From contig JAFVQP010000062.1 of NCBI GenBank assembly GCA_017504735.1, positions 1 through 25,188 of the forward strand: a stretch of 25,188 nt of DNA. Direction: 5' to 3'. This document shows positions 1 through 7,334 of the stretch, piece by piece; within the stretch, counting starts at the first letter, position 1; every line of letters begins with the position of its first letter. Origin of the DNA: Clostridia bacterium (GTDB lineage Bacteria; Bacillota_A; Clostridia; Christensenellales; Borkfalkiaceae). The notes beneath the pieces were generated by a model. That model searched no databases. It was not told the origin of the DNA and worked only from the letters and a program-made list of their open reading frames with translations. The position numbers and the translations under genes were made by a program.

Positions 1-3
1 TAT

Positions 4-33
4 ATCTTACCATAAACTATCTTCCTTTGTCAA
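4..33 (-). promoter_or_regulatory. Leftward sigma-A-like promoter, distal copy
   Basis: On the minus strand there is TTGACA (33-28), an 18-bp spacer and TAAGAT (9-4). The -10 box is preceded by TGG, giving an extended -10. It points off the left edge, so the gene it serves is not visible. It is paired with a near-copy at 138-166: both share the same nine bases around the -10 (1-9 and 135-143), the same -35 and a T-tract array (plus strand) just beyond it. Confidence 0.6.
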
Positions 34-36
34 GCA

Positions 37-107
37 TTTTTTTAAACTTTTTTGAAATTTTTTTAACTTTTTTCAAGTTTTTTAATTTCTCGAAGTTTTT
101 CAGTTTT
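37..107. repeat. Phased T/A-tract array 1 (curved DNA, UP-like)
   Basis: T-runs of 5-7 bases occur at 37-43, 48-53, 58-64, 68-73, 78-83 and 96-100 on the plus strand, separated mostly by AAC, GAAA or CAAG. The centres of the first five are 10 to 10.5 bp apart, which is the helical repeat, so the DNA should be intrinsically curved. Read on the minus strand these are A-tracts starting 3 bp upstream of the leftward TTGACA at 28-33, the usual place of UP elements. Confidence 0.7.
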
Positions 108-137
108 GCTTGCCACCCCCGCGAGGACAGCTTGTAT

Positions 138-166
138 ATCTTATCACTTTGAAAAACTTTTGTCAA
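138..166 (-). promoter_or_regulatory. Leftward sigma-A-like promoter, proximal copy
   Basis: Minus strand TTGACA (166-161), a 17-bp spacer and TAAGAT (143-138). It is a near-duplicate of the promoter at 4-33, displaced by 133-134 bp. A phased A-tract array begins 3 bp upstream of its -35. Tandem promoters of this design are typical of highly expressed operons such as rRNA operons; the downstream gene lies outside the window, so that is inference. Confidence 0.6.
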
Positions 167-169
167 ACG

Positions 170-219
170 TTTTTTTGCACTTTTTTAAACTTTTTTTTAA
201 CTTTTTTAAAAAATCTTTT
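170..219. repeat. Phased T/A-tract array 2 (curved DNA, UP-like)
   Basis: T-runs lie at 170-176, 181-186, 191-198 and 202-207, followed by a short A-run and another T-run, with centres 10-11 bp apart. It repeats the layout of array 1 relative to its promoter: -35, three other bases, a seven-base T-run, then further T-runs in helical phase. Together with 138-166 it forms the second copy of a promoter-plus-UP cassette. The bases between the arrays (108-133) hold nothing recognisable. Confidence 0.65.
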
Positions 220-256
220 CCCGTTCATTTTCAATCGCTCGTAAGCCCATTTTCCC

Positions 257-285
257 TTGACATCGCGCGCGCGTGCGTGTACAAT
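257..285 (+). promoter_or_regulatory. Rightward sigma-A promoter with alternating Pu/Py spacer
   Basis: TTGACA (257-262), 17-bp spacer, TACAAT (280-285). The spacer is almost entirely CG/TG steps. Positions 264-283 alternate pyrimidine and purine without a break and run into the -10, a left-handed (Z) DNA-prone sequence in otherwise AT-rich surroundings. It should drive the small membrane gene starting at 344. Confidence 0.75.
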
Positions 286-343
286 ATTATATATATTATA
301 TACGGTAAGACACTTTTTAAACCTTACCAAAAGGAAAAGCGCA

Positions 344-598
344 ATGTTTTTAAAATTAAGAGTACTTTTTACCATACTTTCCGCCCTTTGCCTTACGTTT
401 GCCATTACCGCAGGAGCGCTGTGGGGGTTCCTTTGGACCATTATTTTAGGGTTAGGCGCCTTGTTATTTTTCATGTTAATGCTCATATGCAAACGCGCAC
501 AGGAAAACCAAGAACAAAAAGAGGAAGAAGATAGAAAATTTTTCACCTATCAACCCAACCAAGATTCAAACGACAAAAACAACGAAAATTTACAATAA
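344..598 (+). CDS. Small membrane protein with charged C-terminal tail, unknown function
   Basis: I do not recognise this 84-residue protein. It has two hydrophobic segments (about residues 7-26 and 28-48) that could be two short transmembrane helices. A polar tail follows, rich in Glu, Gln, Lys and Asn, probably cytoplasmic. The ATG at 344 is chosen because AAGGA lies 8-10 bases upstream. The reading frame is open back to a TTG at 257, but that TTG is part of the -35 box, so the longer version is not credible. A near-consensus promoter (257-285) precedes it and a separate promoter follows at 636, so it looks monocistronic. It may be a minor envelope protein; no functional motif is visible. 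Confidence 0.6.
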   Translation: MFLKLRVLFTILSALCLTFAITAGALWGFLWTIILGLGALLFFMLMLICKRAQENQEQKEEEDRKFFTYQPNQDSNDKNNENLQ

Positions 599-635
599 TT
601 TGTGAAAATTTTTTAATATATTTATATTCACCTTA

Positions 636-664
636 TTGACAAAAAACAATTCAAATTATATAAT
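636..664 (+). promoter_or_regulatory. Consensus sigma-A promoter
   Basis: TTGACA (636-641), 17-bp spacer, TATAAT (659-664): a full match to the sigma-A consensus in both boxes with ideal spacing. The start codon of the next gene is 31 bases further on, behind AAGGAGG (681-687). This predicts strong constitutive transcription of a 79-residue protein. Confidence 0.85.
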
Positions 665-695
665 AATAACATAAAATTAAAAGGAGGCACGCCTT

Positions 696-935
696 ATGAC
701 TTTTGATAAATGGTTTAACCAGCAATCCGTACTTGTAAAAGCCATTCTCCTTCTCCTTCCCGTTGTTGGTTGGATTTGCGAATGTCTTGTAAGATTGTCC
801 GTTGCGCTTAGAACAAAAAACATCATCCACATCGTTGTTTTCCTTGCGTTCTTGTTTATCGGTTGGGGTTGGTTCCTCGGTGTAATCGATTTCGTTTACA
901 TGCTGATGACTGGCCACTTAATTCTTGCTGATTAA
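696..935 (+). CDS. Small hydrophobic membrane protein, unknown function
   Basis: The 79-residue product is mostly hydrophobic, with probable transmembrane segments at about residues 11-35 and 43-70. It has a Trp/Gly-rich stretch (GWGWF, 56-60) and a short polar N-terminus. It resembles small uncharacterised membrane proteins common in Clostridia, but I cannot assign a family name or role. The ATG follows AAGGAGG by 8 bases. It has its own consensus promoter (636-664) and a strong terminator (950-982), so it is a free-standing, probably abundant transcript. The leftward ABC transporter genes converge on it from the right. Confidence 0.75.
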   Translation: MTFDKWFNQQSVLVKAILLLLPVVGWICECLVRLSVALRTKNIIHIVVFLAFLFIGWGWFLGVIDFVYMLMTGHLILAD

Positions 936-949
936 TTCAGGTGAAAGTG

Positions 950-982
950 AAAATCCGCTTCGATTGAAGCGGATTTTTCTTT
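950..982. terminator. Bidirectional intrinsic terminator
   Basis: A 12-bp perfect stem (950-961 with 966-977), loop GATT, is followed by a T-rich run on the plus strand. An A-run on the left side gives a U-tract for leftward transcription too. It can end both the 696-935 gene and the convergent ABC permease gene whose stop is at 1000. Confidence 0.85.
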
Positions 983-999
983 TGCTGCCGTCTTTGATT

Positions 1000-2826
1000 T
1001 TAATCGTTCGATTTCAACGACGTTGTCATTTCAATTTTTAAAATTTTCGGGGCAATCAATAGGTCAGTGATCACAACAAACAACATTACCACCAAAAAAC
1101 TAAACACATACGCCGTCCACTTGGCGTCCCCCAACGACCCAAAGTCCAAATACATCAAGACAAACGCAATCAGCGCCATGCCCAAGCCCACACCGACAAT
1201 CGCACCAACAATTGCCATCATCAGGATTTCACGGTAAATATACCCAAGCACCTCTTTCCCATGATACCCCAAAACGCTGAGCGTCGCTATTTCCTTTTTA
1301 CGTTCCCCAACGTTGAGATTGGTGAGGTTGTAAATAACAAACACACAAAGCAGCAGGGCGAAAATAATTACCACAATCGCAATCGCCGCAATACTATCCC
1401 GCATCCCCACAAAGGATCCGCCGTCTTCCGCCAAAGCCTCCGCAACGTCCAAGATTGCAAACCCCGCAAAAGCCAACGCCGTCGCGCCCGCAACCGACAA
1501 GACCGTCATGATCAGGTGTTTTTTGTATCGGAAAATGTTCCGAATGCTTGATTTATACTTGAAAGACAACGGTTTCCAAAGAAAAGGTATTCTTTCTAGT
1601 AAAATGCGTTTACCCGCCTTCGGCGCCTTTGCCGTCAACAACTCCGCAGGTTTTTCCTTCAAGGAATTACGACATACCGTATAGGTAACAAGAAGCACCA
1701 CCGCCGCCATTGCCACAAACGCAATAATCCCTGATAAGGGGTATAAATTCTCGCTCTTCGGCGGCATATAAAACATCGTTTCAAAAGCAGGGTAGATTAC
1801 CGCAGGTAAAACTGCAAACCCGACCACCATACCAACCGACACGGAAATGATACAACATATCGAGGTTAAAATGAGGTATTTAAGGGTGATTTTTCCATCA
1901 CGCATACCAAGTGATTTTAAGCACCCTATGATATGTCTATCCTCTTCCACCATACGGGTGACCGTGGTCATTACAACAAGCGCCGACACCGCCGTAAAGA
2001 AGATAGGGAAGATTAAGGTGATTACCGACACCTTATCGCAGTAGGAATCCAGCGCCGCCGTACTTTTATTTTCCCGTACGGTCAAAAATTCATACCCTTC
2101 ACCAAGCTCCGCCGTCAACACCTCGATGGCATCGTCCACCTTTTCCTCGTATTCCTGGGAAAAGAAATCCCTACCGTCAAACCCTGTCAACTGTACGTAC
2201 GCATCCGTAATCGGGAAAGGCAACATACAAAAATCACGGTCAAAGTAAACGATTTTTTTCAAATACCCGTCCTGTTCACGAGTTTCCGCATCTACATACG
2301 GTTCACCAAATTGATCGTAGATTTGCGAGTTCGCAATCACACCCACCACCGTACAAGAAATCCCGAAAACCTTAATTTCAGAATTCAACGCATACACGGG
2401 TATCTCATTACTCTTTCTTTCCACCAAAATCTCATTCATTTTTTCAGGGTAACGCCCTTCTTCCAACACAAGCGTATTGATTTCCCTGTCAAAATCATCC
2501 ATCACGTAAACACGTGTACGCGTTTCCTCATCCAGCGGATCCATTTTATCCACGCAAGACAAGGTTTCCGCCCGCTTTACAATATCCAATGCGGAAATTT
2601 TCTCAACGGTTTCCTGCGAAAATCCTTTTTCATCTTTACATTTCACAATGATATCGTAGAAGGAATCCTTTTCCATTTGCGCGCTGAACGAATCCTTTAT
2701 CGTGGGTGACAAAGTGCCCAACCCCGCCACAAACGCAATCCCCAACGTCATGATTACAATGATAGAAACGAACCGCGCAATATTATTTTTTACACTGCGT
2801 AAAATCGATTTCAAATACGCTTTCAT
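1000..2826 (-). CDS. FtsX/MacB-type ABC transporter permease
   Basis: This 608-residue integral membrane protein is the permease of an ABC exporter of the MacB/FtsX type. It has one N-terminal helix (about 16-38) and then a large extracytoplasmic domain up to about residue 265. Three helices follow (about 268-290, 315-345, 365-385). After a linker it repeats the plan, with a helix near 435-455 and three more at the C-terminus (about 480-500, 535-560, 570-595). Such permeases export lipids, peptides or antimicrobials, or transmit signals; the substrate here is unknown. The chosen ATG shares one base with the ATPase stop codon (TAATG), indicating translational coupling. An in-frame GTG two codons upstream is a less likely start. 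A single long permease with both FtsX halves, plus one ATPase, makes a complete transporter if it dimerises. Confidence 0.88.
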   Translation of the reverse strand: MKAYLKSILRSVKNNIARFVSIIVIMTLGIAFVAGLGTLSPTIKDSFSAQMEKDSFYDIIVKCKDEKGFSQETVEKISALDIVKRAETLSCVDKMDPLDEETRTRVYVMDDFDREINTLVLEEGRYPEKMNEILVERKSNEIPVYALNSEIKVFGISCTVVGVIANSQIYDQFGEPYVDAETREQDGYLKKIVYFDRDFCMLPFPITDAYVQLTGFDGRDFFSQEYEEKVDDAIEVLTAELGEGYEFLTVRENKSTAALDSYCDKVSVITLIFPIFFTAVSALVVMTTVTRMVEEDRHIIGCLKSLGMRDGKITLKYLILTSICCIISVSVGMVVGFAVLPAVIYPAFETMFYMPPKSENLYPLSGIIAFVAMAAVVLLVTYTVCRNSLKEKPAELLTAKAPKAGKRILLERIPFLWKPLSFKYKSSIRNIFRYKKHLIMTVLSVAGATALAFAGFAILDVAEALAEDGGSFVGMRDSIAAIAIVVIIFALLLCVFVIYNLTNLNVGERKKEIATLSVLGYHGKEVLGYIYREILMMAIVGAIVGVGLGMALIAFVLMYLDFGSLGDAKWTAYVFSFLVVMLFVVITDLLIAPKILKIEMTTSLKSND

Positions 2827-3530
2827 TACCACTCAATCTCCGCAACGTCCTTGGGATTTTCAACAATTTCCGTCTTCACGGCTTGTCCGTTCTTTATGTA
2901 AATCACTTTATCCGCCATCTCTTTCAATGCGCTGTTGTGGGTAACAATGATGACCGTTTTACCGTGTTGTTTGCACGCATCGTGTAAAAGTTTTAATATC
3001 GTTTTCCCCGTTGCATAATCCAACGCCCCCGTCGGCTCATCGCAAAGCAAAATGCGTGGATTTTTCGCAATCGCCCTTGTGATGGATACACGTTGCTGTT
3101 CACCGCCCGACAACTGCGAGGGGAAATTCGCCATACGTTCTTCCAAGCCCACCGATTTCAACACTTCCTCAGGAGAAAGCGCGTTTTTACACATTTCCGT
3201 TGCCAACTCCACGTTCTCTAAAGCGGTCAAGTTCGGCATCAGGTTGTAAAACTGAAACACGAACCCCACACTGTTTCTGCGGTAGTCCGTCAACTGCTTT
3301 TTATTGAATGCATCTACCTGCGCACCGTCCACCGTCAAAGTACCCGACGTCACGTTATCCATACCGCCAATCACGTTCAAAAGTGTGGTTTTTCCTGCGC
3401 CGCTAGGGCCAAAAATGACAGCAAATTCGCCTTCTTCAATTTCAAAATCCACACCATTTAAGGCGTTGATCACGGTACTGCCTACCACGTATTGCTTTTT
3501 AACGTCTTTTGCAACAATAATTTTTCCCAT
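2826..3530 (-). CDS. ABC transporter ATP-binding protein (LolD/MacB type)
   Basis: The ATPase subunit (234 residues) powers the FtsX-type permease encoded immediately downstream. Counted from the chosen ATG, Walker A GPSGAGKT is at about 41-48, the Q-loop Gln near 93, the signature LSGGE at about 140-144, Walker B ILLCDE at about 160-165 and the switch His near 198. All catalytic motifs are intact. The ATG at 3530 is preferred over a GTG two codons upstream; a modest GGTGAG site precedes it. It lies 25 bases after the ParB-like gene and overlaps the permease by one base, so the three genes are probably one transcript. The subfamily includes LolD, MacB and the peptide-resistance BceA type. The permease's large extracytoplasmic domain does not separate these options. 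Confidence 0.92.
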   Translation of the reverse strand: MGKIIVAKDVKKQYVVGSTVINALNGVDFEIEEGEFAVIFGPSGAGKTTLLNVIGGMDNVTSGTLTVDGAQVDAFNKKQLTDYRRNSVGFVFQFYNLMPNLTALENVELATEMCKNALSPEEVLKSVGLEERMANFPSQLSGGEQQRVSITRAIAKNPRILLCDEPTGALDYATGKTILKLLHDACKQHGKTVIIVTHNSALKEMADKVIYIKNGQAVKTEIVENPKDVAEIEW

Positions 3531-3555
3531 ATCCACTCACCAAACGCTTCGCCGT

Positions 3556-4395
3556 TTAATCACGGTCAAAACTCTCAATCATATCCAAAAGCTCCTCAAA
3601 ATGATAAAGGTCCTCGGGGCTGTAGTAGTCAATGTAAATTCTCCCCTTCTTATCGTTGCCGATTAAGGAAACCTTTGTGCGGAAAGCACTACGCATACGC
3701 TCAACAAACACCTTCAATTCCGCACTCTTTGCCGCCGCCTTCGCATCCTTTTCCTGCTGTAAAACCTCAGGGGGCGTCAAAAACGCCTTTACCGCGCGTT
3801 CCATTTCGCGTACGGAATAATCACGTTTCAATGCCTCTTCCGCAAATGCATATTGTTGATACTGCGGCACACGCACAAGGGTACGGGCGTGCCCCGCGGA
3901 CAATTTACCGCATTCCACCAACCCAACCACTTCTGGGGCAAGCGTCAAAAGGCGCAAGGTGTTTGCAACCGCAGGGCGGGATCGACCGATGAGCGCCGCC
4001 ACGTCGTCTTGCGTAAAGTGAAAATCCTGCACCAGTTGCTTCATTAAATACGCTTCTTCCATCGTACCAAGGTTTTCAGCTTTTAATTTTTCAATAATGG
4101 AAAAAGTTTCCGCATTTTTCTCCGTAAACTCATACACACGCACTTCCACGTCGGCAATCCCCATGGTTTTTACCGCGTGAAAATCACGCTCTGCGGCAAG
4201 CAAAGCAAACCGCCCGCCATCCTTACGATTTACGGAAAATTCCGGCACACCGTTCAATAAAAAATATGCCGCGCGCGTACGAAGCTCCTTTTTATCCCAA
4301 TCTTCCAACGTCGTTTCCGTATCAATTAAGCTGATACGCGCGGTACGTTTTTCATATTCAATATTCAATGTCTTCTTGCGTTTTGCTTTACTCAT
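3556..4395 (-). CDS. ParB/Noc-like DNA-binding protein with degenerate CTP-binding motifs
   Basis: This 279-residue protein follows the ParB plan. A ParB/sulfiredoxin-like N-terminal domain (about 20-115) is followed by a helix-turn-helix (127-150), the ParB-typical GKLSAGHARTL segment (163-173), a linker and a C-terminal dimerisation-like region. ParB proteins load on centromere-like sites as CTP-dependent clamps. Here the usual GERRxRA box reads AERDFHA (68-74). The ENxxR box reads EKLKA (102-106), so the residues that hold the CTP phosphates are largely absent. No ParA is encoded nearby. It may be a sequence-specific regulator or a Noc-like spacer protein rather than a segregation clamp. 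It lies downstream of ftsH behind a terminator, upstream of the ABC pair, with AAAGGGG as ribosome-binding site. Confidence 0.8.
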   Translation of the reverse strand: MSKAKRKKTLNIEYEKRTARISLIDTETTLEDWDKKELRTRAAYFLLNGVPEFSVNRKDGGRFALLAAERDFHAVKTMGIADVEVRVYEFTEKNAETFSIIEKLKAENLGTMEEAYLMKQLVQDFHFTQDDVAALIGRSRPAVANTLRLLTLAPEVVGLVECGKLSAGHARTLVRVPQYQQYAFAEEALKRDYSVREMERAVKAFLTPPEVLQQEKDAKAAAKSAELKVFVERMRSAFRTKVSLIGNDKKGRIYIDYYSPEDLYHFEELLDMIESFDRD

Positions 4396-4413
4396 AATTA
4401 TCCCCTTTAGGGT

Positions 4414-4442
4414 AAAAACGGAGCCACAATTAGCTCCGTTTT
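4414..4442 (-). terminator. Intrinsic terminator downstream of ftsH
   Basis: On the minus strand a 10-bp stem (4442-4433 with 4424-4415) with an eight-base loop is followed by a U-run. It starts about 6 bases after the ftsH stop codon and ends about 19 bases before the ParB-like start codon. No promoter fits in between, so parB and the ABC genes probably depend on read-through. Confidence 0.75.
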
Positions 4443-4447
4443 ACATT

Positions 4448-6517
4448 TTATTCTTCTTTTTTATCCTCTTCGTTTAAAGCCTCGTCCGTCGTTTCCTCGA
4501 TTGCAGGTGCTTCCGCCGAAGTTTCCTCTGCAACAGTGTTCTCTTCCGTCACGGGCGTTTGTTCCGTTTCTTCCGTCGCTTCTTCCGCAGGTTTTTCGTC
4601 CTGAATTAAATGTTCCTGGCTAGGGGTTGTCATCGAAGCAAAAGGATTCGCCGCGCGGATTTCATCCTTGCCTTCCATCGCCTCAATTACCTCCTTCCAA
4701 TCCGCACCCTTCATAAGCATTGCCACTTCTTCGGTGTAAATGGTTTCCTTTTCCACCAATACGCGGGACATATTGTCGAGAATAGAACGATTTTCTTTCA
4801 AAAGCTTCACCGCACGTTCGTGCGCTTCGGTAATCAAGCGACGCACTTCCGCATCAATCGCCGCCGCCGTTTCCTGCGAGTAGCCGCCGCGGTTTTGGTG
4901 ACCGTATTCCATACCCATAAACACGGGCTGATCGCTGTCGTACGCCACAAGACCGAGTTTATCACTCATACCCCATTGCGTTACCATACGGCGTGCAATG
5001 TCGGATACGTGTTGAAGGTCAGCGCTTGCGCCCGTCGTTACATCTTGGATAACGAGTTCTTCCGCAACTCGACCGCCAAGGGACATACAAATGTTGTCAA
5101 CTAGCTTGTTATACGAAACGTCGTTGTCGTCCGTTTCAGGACGGGTCATGGTATAACCTGCCGCTCTGCCACGAGGGATAATCGATACTTCGTGAACAGG
5201 GTCGCAATGTTTGCAAAGACACGCAAGCACCGCGTGACCTGCTTCGTGATAAGCCGTACAGCGTTTGTCCGATTCGGTTACGACACGGCTCTTCTTTTGA
5301 GGACCCATCAACACTTTGTTGATACCGTCGTACAACTCTAAATTGCCAATCGTGCTCTTCCCTGCGCGCGCCGCCAAAATAGCCGCTTCGTTGAGAAGGT
5401 TTGCAAGCTCCGCACCCGAAAAACCTGCCGTGATACGCGCAACCGTCTTAAAGTTTACGTCGGGTGCCATGGGTTTATTACGCGCATGCACCTTCAAAAT
5501 TTGTTCACGACCCTTTACGTCGGGAAGGTTTACGTTGATTTGTCTATCGAAACGGCCGGGACGAAGCAAAGCAGGGTCAAGGATATCTGCACGGTTGGTT
5601 GCCGCCATTACGATGATACCGTCGTTGCTTTCAAAGCCGTCCATTTGTACAAGAATTTGGTTGAGTGTTTGTTCACGTTCATCATGGCCGCCGCCAAGCC
5701 CTGCGCCACGGCGTCTGCCGACAGCGTCGATTTCGTCCACGAAAATGATACAGGGTTGATTTTTCTTTGCCATATCGAATAAATCGCGCACACGCTTCGC
5801 GCCCACACCCACGTACATTTCTACAAAGTCAGAACCCGAAACGGAGAAGAAGGGCACACCTGCTTCACCAGCAACCGCTTTTGCGAACAAGGTTTTACCC
5901 GTCCCCGGAGGGCCTACCAAAAGAACACCCGAGGGGATTCTCGCACCGAGGTTGGAGAACTTTTTAGGCGATTTAAGGAATTCTACTACTTCACGAAGTT
6001 CTTCCTTTTCTTCTTCCGCACCAGCAACGTCGGAGAAGCGCACCTTTAAGTTGCTCTGCATTTGCGCCTTGGATTTGCCGATGTTCATCGAGGCTTGGTT
6101 TGCACCCGATGCACTGCGCATAATCAACCAGAACATAAGGGCAACCACAACTACCCCCAAAAGAGGTAAAAGGCTCGACCAAATACTGCCTGCGTTGGGG
6201 TCAGTAAATTCTACACTAAACGCAACCTGCGAACCAAACCCTTCAAGGAAGGATTGGAAGGACGCGTAATCGTACACGCTAGGCGCAACCGTCGTGAAGG
6301 TTTCCAACACTTTACCGTTGGCATCCTTCGCGTACCCCGTCCAATTGTATGCGTCAATATACAACTCCGAAATCGTCCCGTCCGACAGTTTCACAACAAA
6401 CTCGTTGAAGGTTAATTCCGTCGCCTTATTGATGATGCTGCCCATTAAGCTGTAGAGTAAGAACGCTGCAACTACCGCAACCACAATCCATATAATTGTT
6501 TTTGTCTTTTTATTCAA
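4448..6517 (-). CDS. ftsH: ATP-dependent zinc metalloprotease FtsH
   Basis: FtsH is the membrane-anchored AAA+ protease that degrades misfolded membrane proteins and regulators. The 689-residue product has transmembrane helices at about 7-24 and 113-133 flanking a small extracytoplasmic domain. Walker A GPPGTGKT is at 202-209 and Walker B IIFVDEID at 257-264. The second region of homology ends at GRFDR (321-325). The zinc site HEAGH is at 424-428, with the third ligand probably Asp500. All key residues are present. The last 50 or so residues are a Glu/Thr-rich acidic tail, longer than in many orthologues. The start codon is TTG, 8 bases after AAGGGAG; there is no better ATG. A promoter (6553-6581) lies just upstream and a terminator follows, so ftsH may be mainly monocistronic. 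Confidence 0.97.
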   Translation of the reverse strand: MNKKTKTIIWIVVAVVAAFLLYSLMGSIINKATELTFNEFVVKLSDGTISELYIDAYNWTGYAKDANGKVLETFTTVAPSVYDYASFQSFLEGFGSQVAFSVEFTDPNAGSIWSSLLPLLGVVVVALMFWLIMRSASGANQASMNIGKSKAQMQSNLKVRFSDVAGAEEEKEELREVVEFLKSPKKFSNLGARIPSGVLLVGPPGTGKTLFAKAVAGEAGVPFFSVSGSDFVEMYVGVGAKRVRDLFDMAKKNQPCIIFVDEIDAVGRRRGAGLGGGHDEREQTLNQILVQMDGFESNDGIIVMAATNRADILDPALLRPGRFDRQINVNLPDVKGREQILKVHARNKPMAPDVNFKTVARITAGFSGAELANLLNEAAILAARAGKSTIGNLELYDGINKVLMGPQKKSRVVTESDKRCTAYHEAGHAVLACLCKHCDPVHEVSIIPRGRAAGYTMTRPETDDNDVSYNKLVDNICMSLGGRVAEELVIQDVTTGASADLQHVSDIARRMVTQWGMSDKLGLVAYDSDQPVFMGMEYGHQNRGGYSQETAAAIDAEVRRLITEAHERAVKLLKENRSILDNMSRVLVEKETIYTEEVAMLMKGADWKEVIEAMEGKDEIRAANPFASMTTPSQEHLIQDEKPAEEATEETEQTPVTEENTVAEETSAEAPAIEETTDEALNEEDKKEE

Positions 6518-6552
6518 AGTATTAACTCCCTTTGCGTTTTTTGAATGGTTTT

Positions 6553-6581
6553 ATTCTACCATATTCCTAACGCATTTTCAA
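6553..6581 (-). promoter_or_regulatory. ftsH promoter (sigma-A-like)
   Basis: Minus strand TTGAAA (6581-6576), 17-bp spacer, TAGAAT (6558-6553), about 35 bases upstream of the ftsH TTG start. It matches four to five of six bases in each box with ideal spacing. Confidence 0.65.
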
Positions 6582-6603
6582 GTATTTCAAACGCAAATCC
6601 GTA

Positions 6604-6620
6604 AACATTTCACAAATGTT
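6604..6620. promoter_or_regulatory. Perfect 7-bp palindrome upstream of ftsH
   Basis: AACATTT (6604-6610), CAC, AAATGTT (6614-6620): perfect arms with a three-base spacer, centred about 30 bp upstream of the ftsH -35 box. No U-tract follows on either strand, so it is more like a protein-binding site than a terminator. It lies in the gap between the mntP stop and ftsH, so it could alternatively be a weak mntP 3' hairpin. Confidence 0.35.
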
Positions 6621-6663
6621 CACCAGCTTTACACATTTTCCTTTTATTTATTGTCGAAGTGTG

Positions 6664-7326
6664 TCAAAATGAAAAGCTGCCAAGCAAAATTTTTAAGCCG
6701 ATTGCAAGCAACACCGCGCCGCCAAACATCTCCGCCTTATTTGCAAGCTTTCCGCCAACTGCCTTTCCAATATATACCGCGCCGATAGACAACGCGCAGG
6801 TAATCACACCAATCATCGCCGTCGAACCCCACACGCCAAGCGCCAACCCCGCCTCGGACATCTTTAAGGTTTGTAAGGTAAAACCTACCGCCAAAGCATC
6901 AATAGAGGTGGCAATTGCCTGCATAAACAGTTTCCCTAAAGTCAACTCATTTTTGTCTTCTTCCGTCGTTAAACGCGTACATGCCCCCAACGTTTCACAA
7001 TTTTCACAACCATCAGTAGAGGGGTGACACGATTCAATCCATTCCTCAATCCCCTCGTAAAGCATTTTACCGCCTAAAAACGCAAGCAAGCCAAAGGATA
7101 CCCAAGCCGATGCTTTTTCGAAAAGATCTTGAAACTCATTTGCGATAATCCCTGTAAGGAAATACCCAACAAGCGGCATTAAACACTGGAAAAAACCAAA
7201 AAATACACCGATTAACACCGCACGCTTTACAGGCATTTTTGTATCGGACATACCATCGGTCATCGCAACCGCACAGGCATCCATCGCCAACCCTACGGAA
7301 TACAGTAAAGTCCCAAAAAATCCCAT
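6664..7326 (-). CDS. mntP: Putative manganese efflux pump MntP
   Basis: MntP-family proteins export Mn2+ across the membrane. The 220-residue product shows the two repeated halves of the family, each with its conserved Asp in a helix: LAMDACAV (Asp16) and SIDALAV (Asp143). About six hydrophobic helices are visible. The loop between the halves (about 99-127) is unusual: it carries His101 and four Cys (100, 107, 110, 116), a possible metal-binding element. I start at the ATG at 7326, where the family's N-terminus begins and AGGAAG sits 3-4 bases upstream, rather than at an upstream in-frame codon inside tmk. It begins 8 bases after tmk and ends the decarboxylase-tmk-mntP run. No manganese riboswitch is visible, in keeping with an operon-internal position. 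Confidence 0.85.
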   Translation of the reverse strand: MGFFGTLLYSVGLAMDACAVAMTDGMSDTKMPVKRAVLIGVFFGFFQCLMPLVGYFLTGIIANEFQDLFEKASAWVSFGLLAFLGGKMLYEGIEEWIESCHPSTDGCENCETLGACTRLTTEEDKNELTLGKLFMQAIATSIDALAVGFTLQTLKMSEAGLALGVWGSTAMIGVITCALSIGAVYIGKAVGGKLANKAEMFGGAVLLAIGLKILLGSFSF

Positions 7327-7334
7327 AATCTTCC

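Noticed and set aside
163..546. Leftward reading frame of 127 codons overlapping the first small gene
   Set aside because: Its Lys/Phe-rich C-terminus is the phased T-tract array read as protein; there is no ribosome-binding site and it opposes a gene with good signals.
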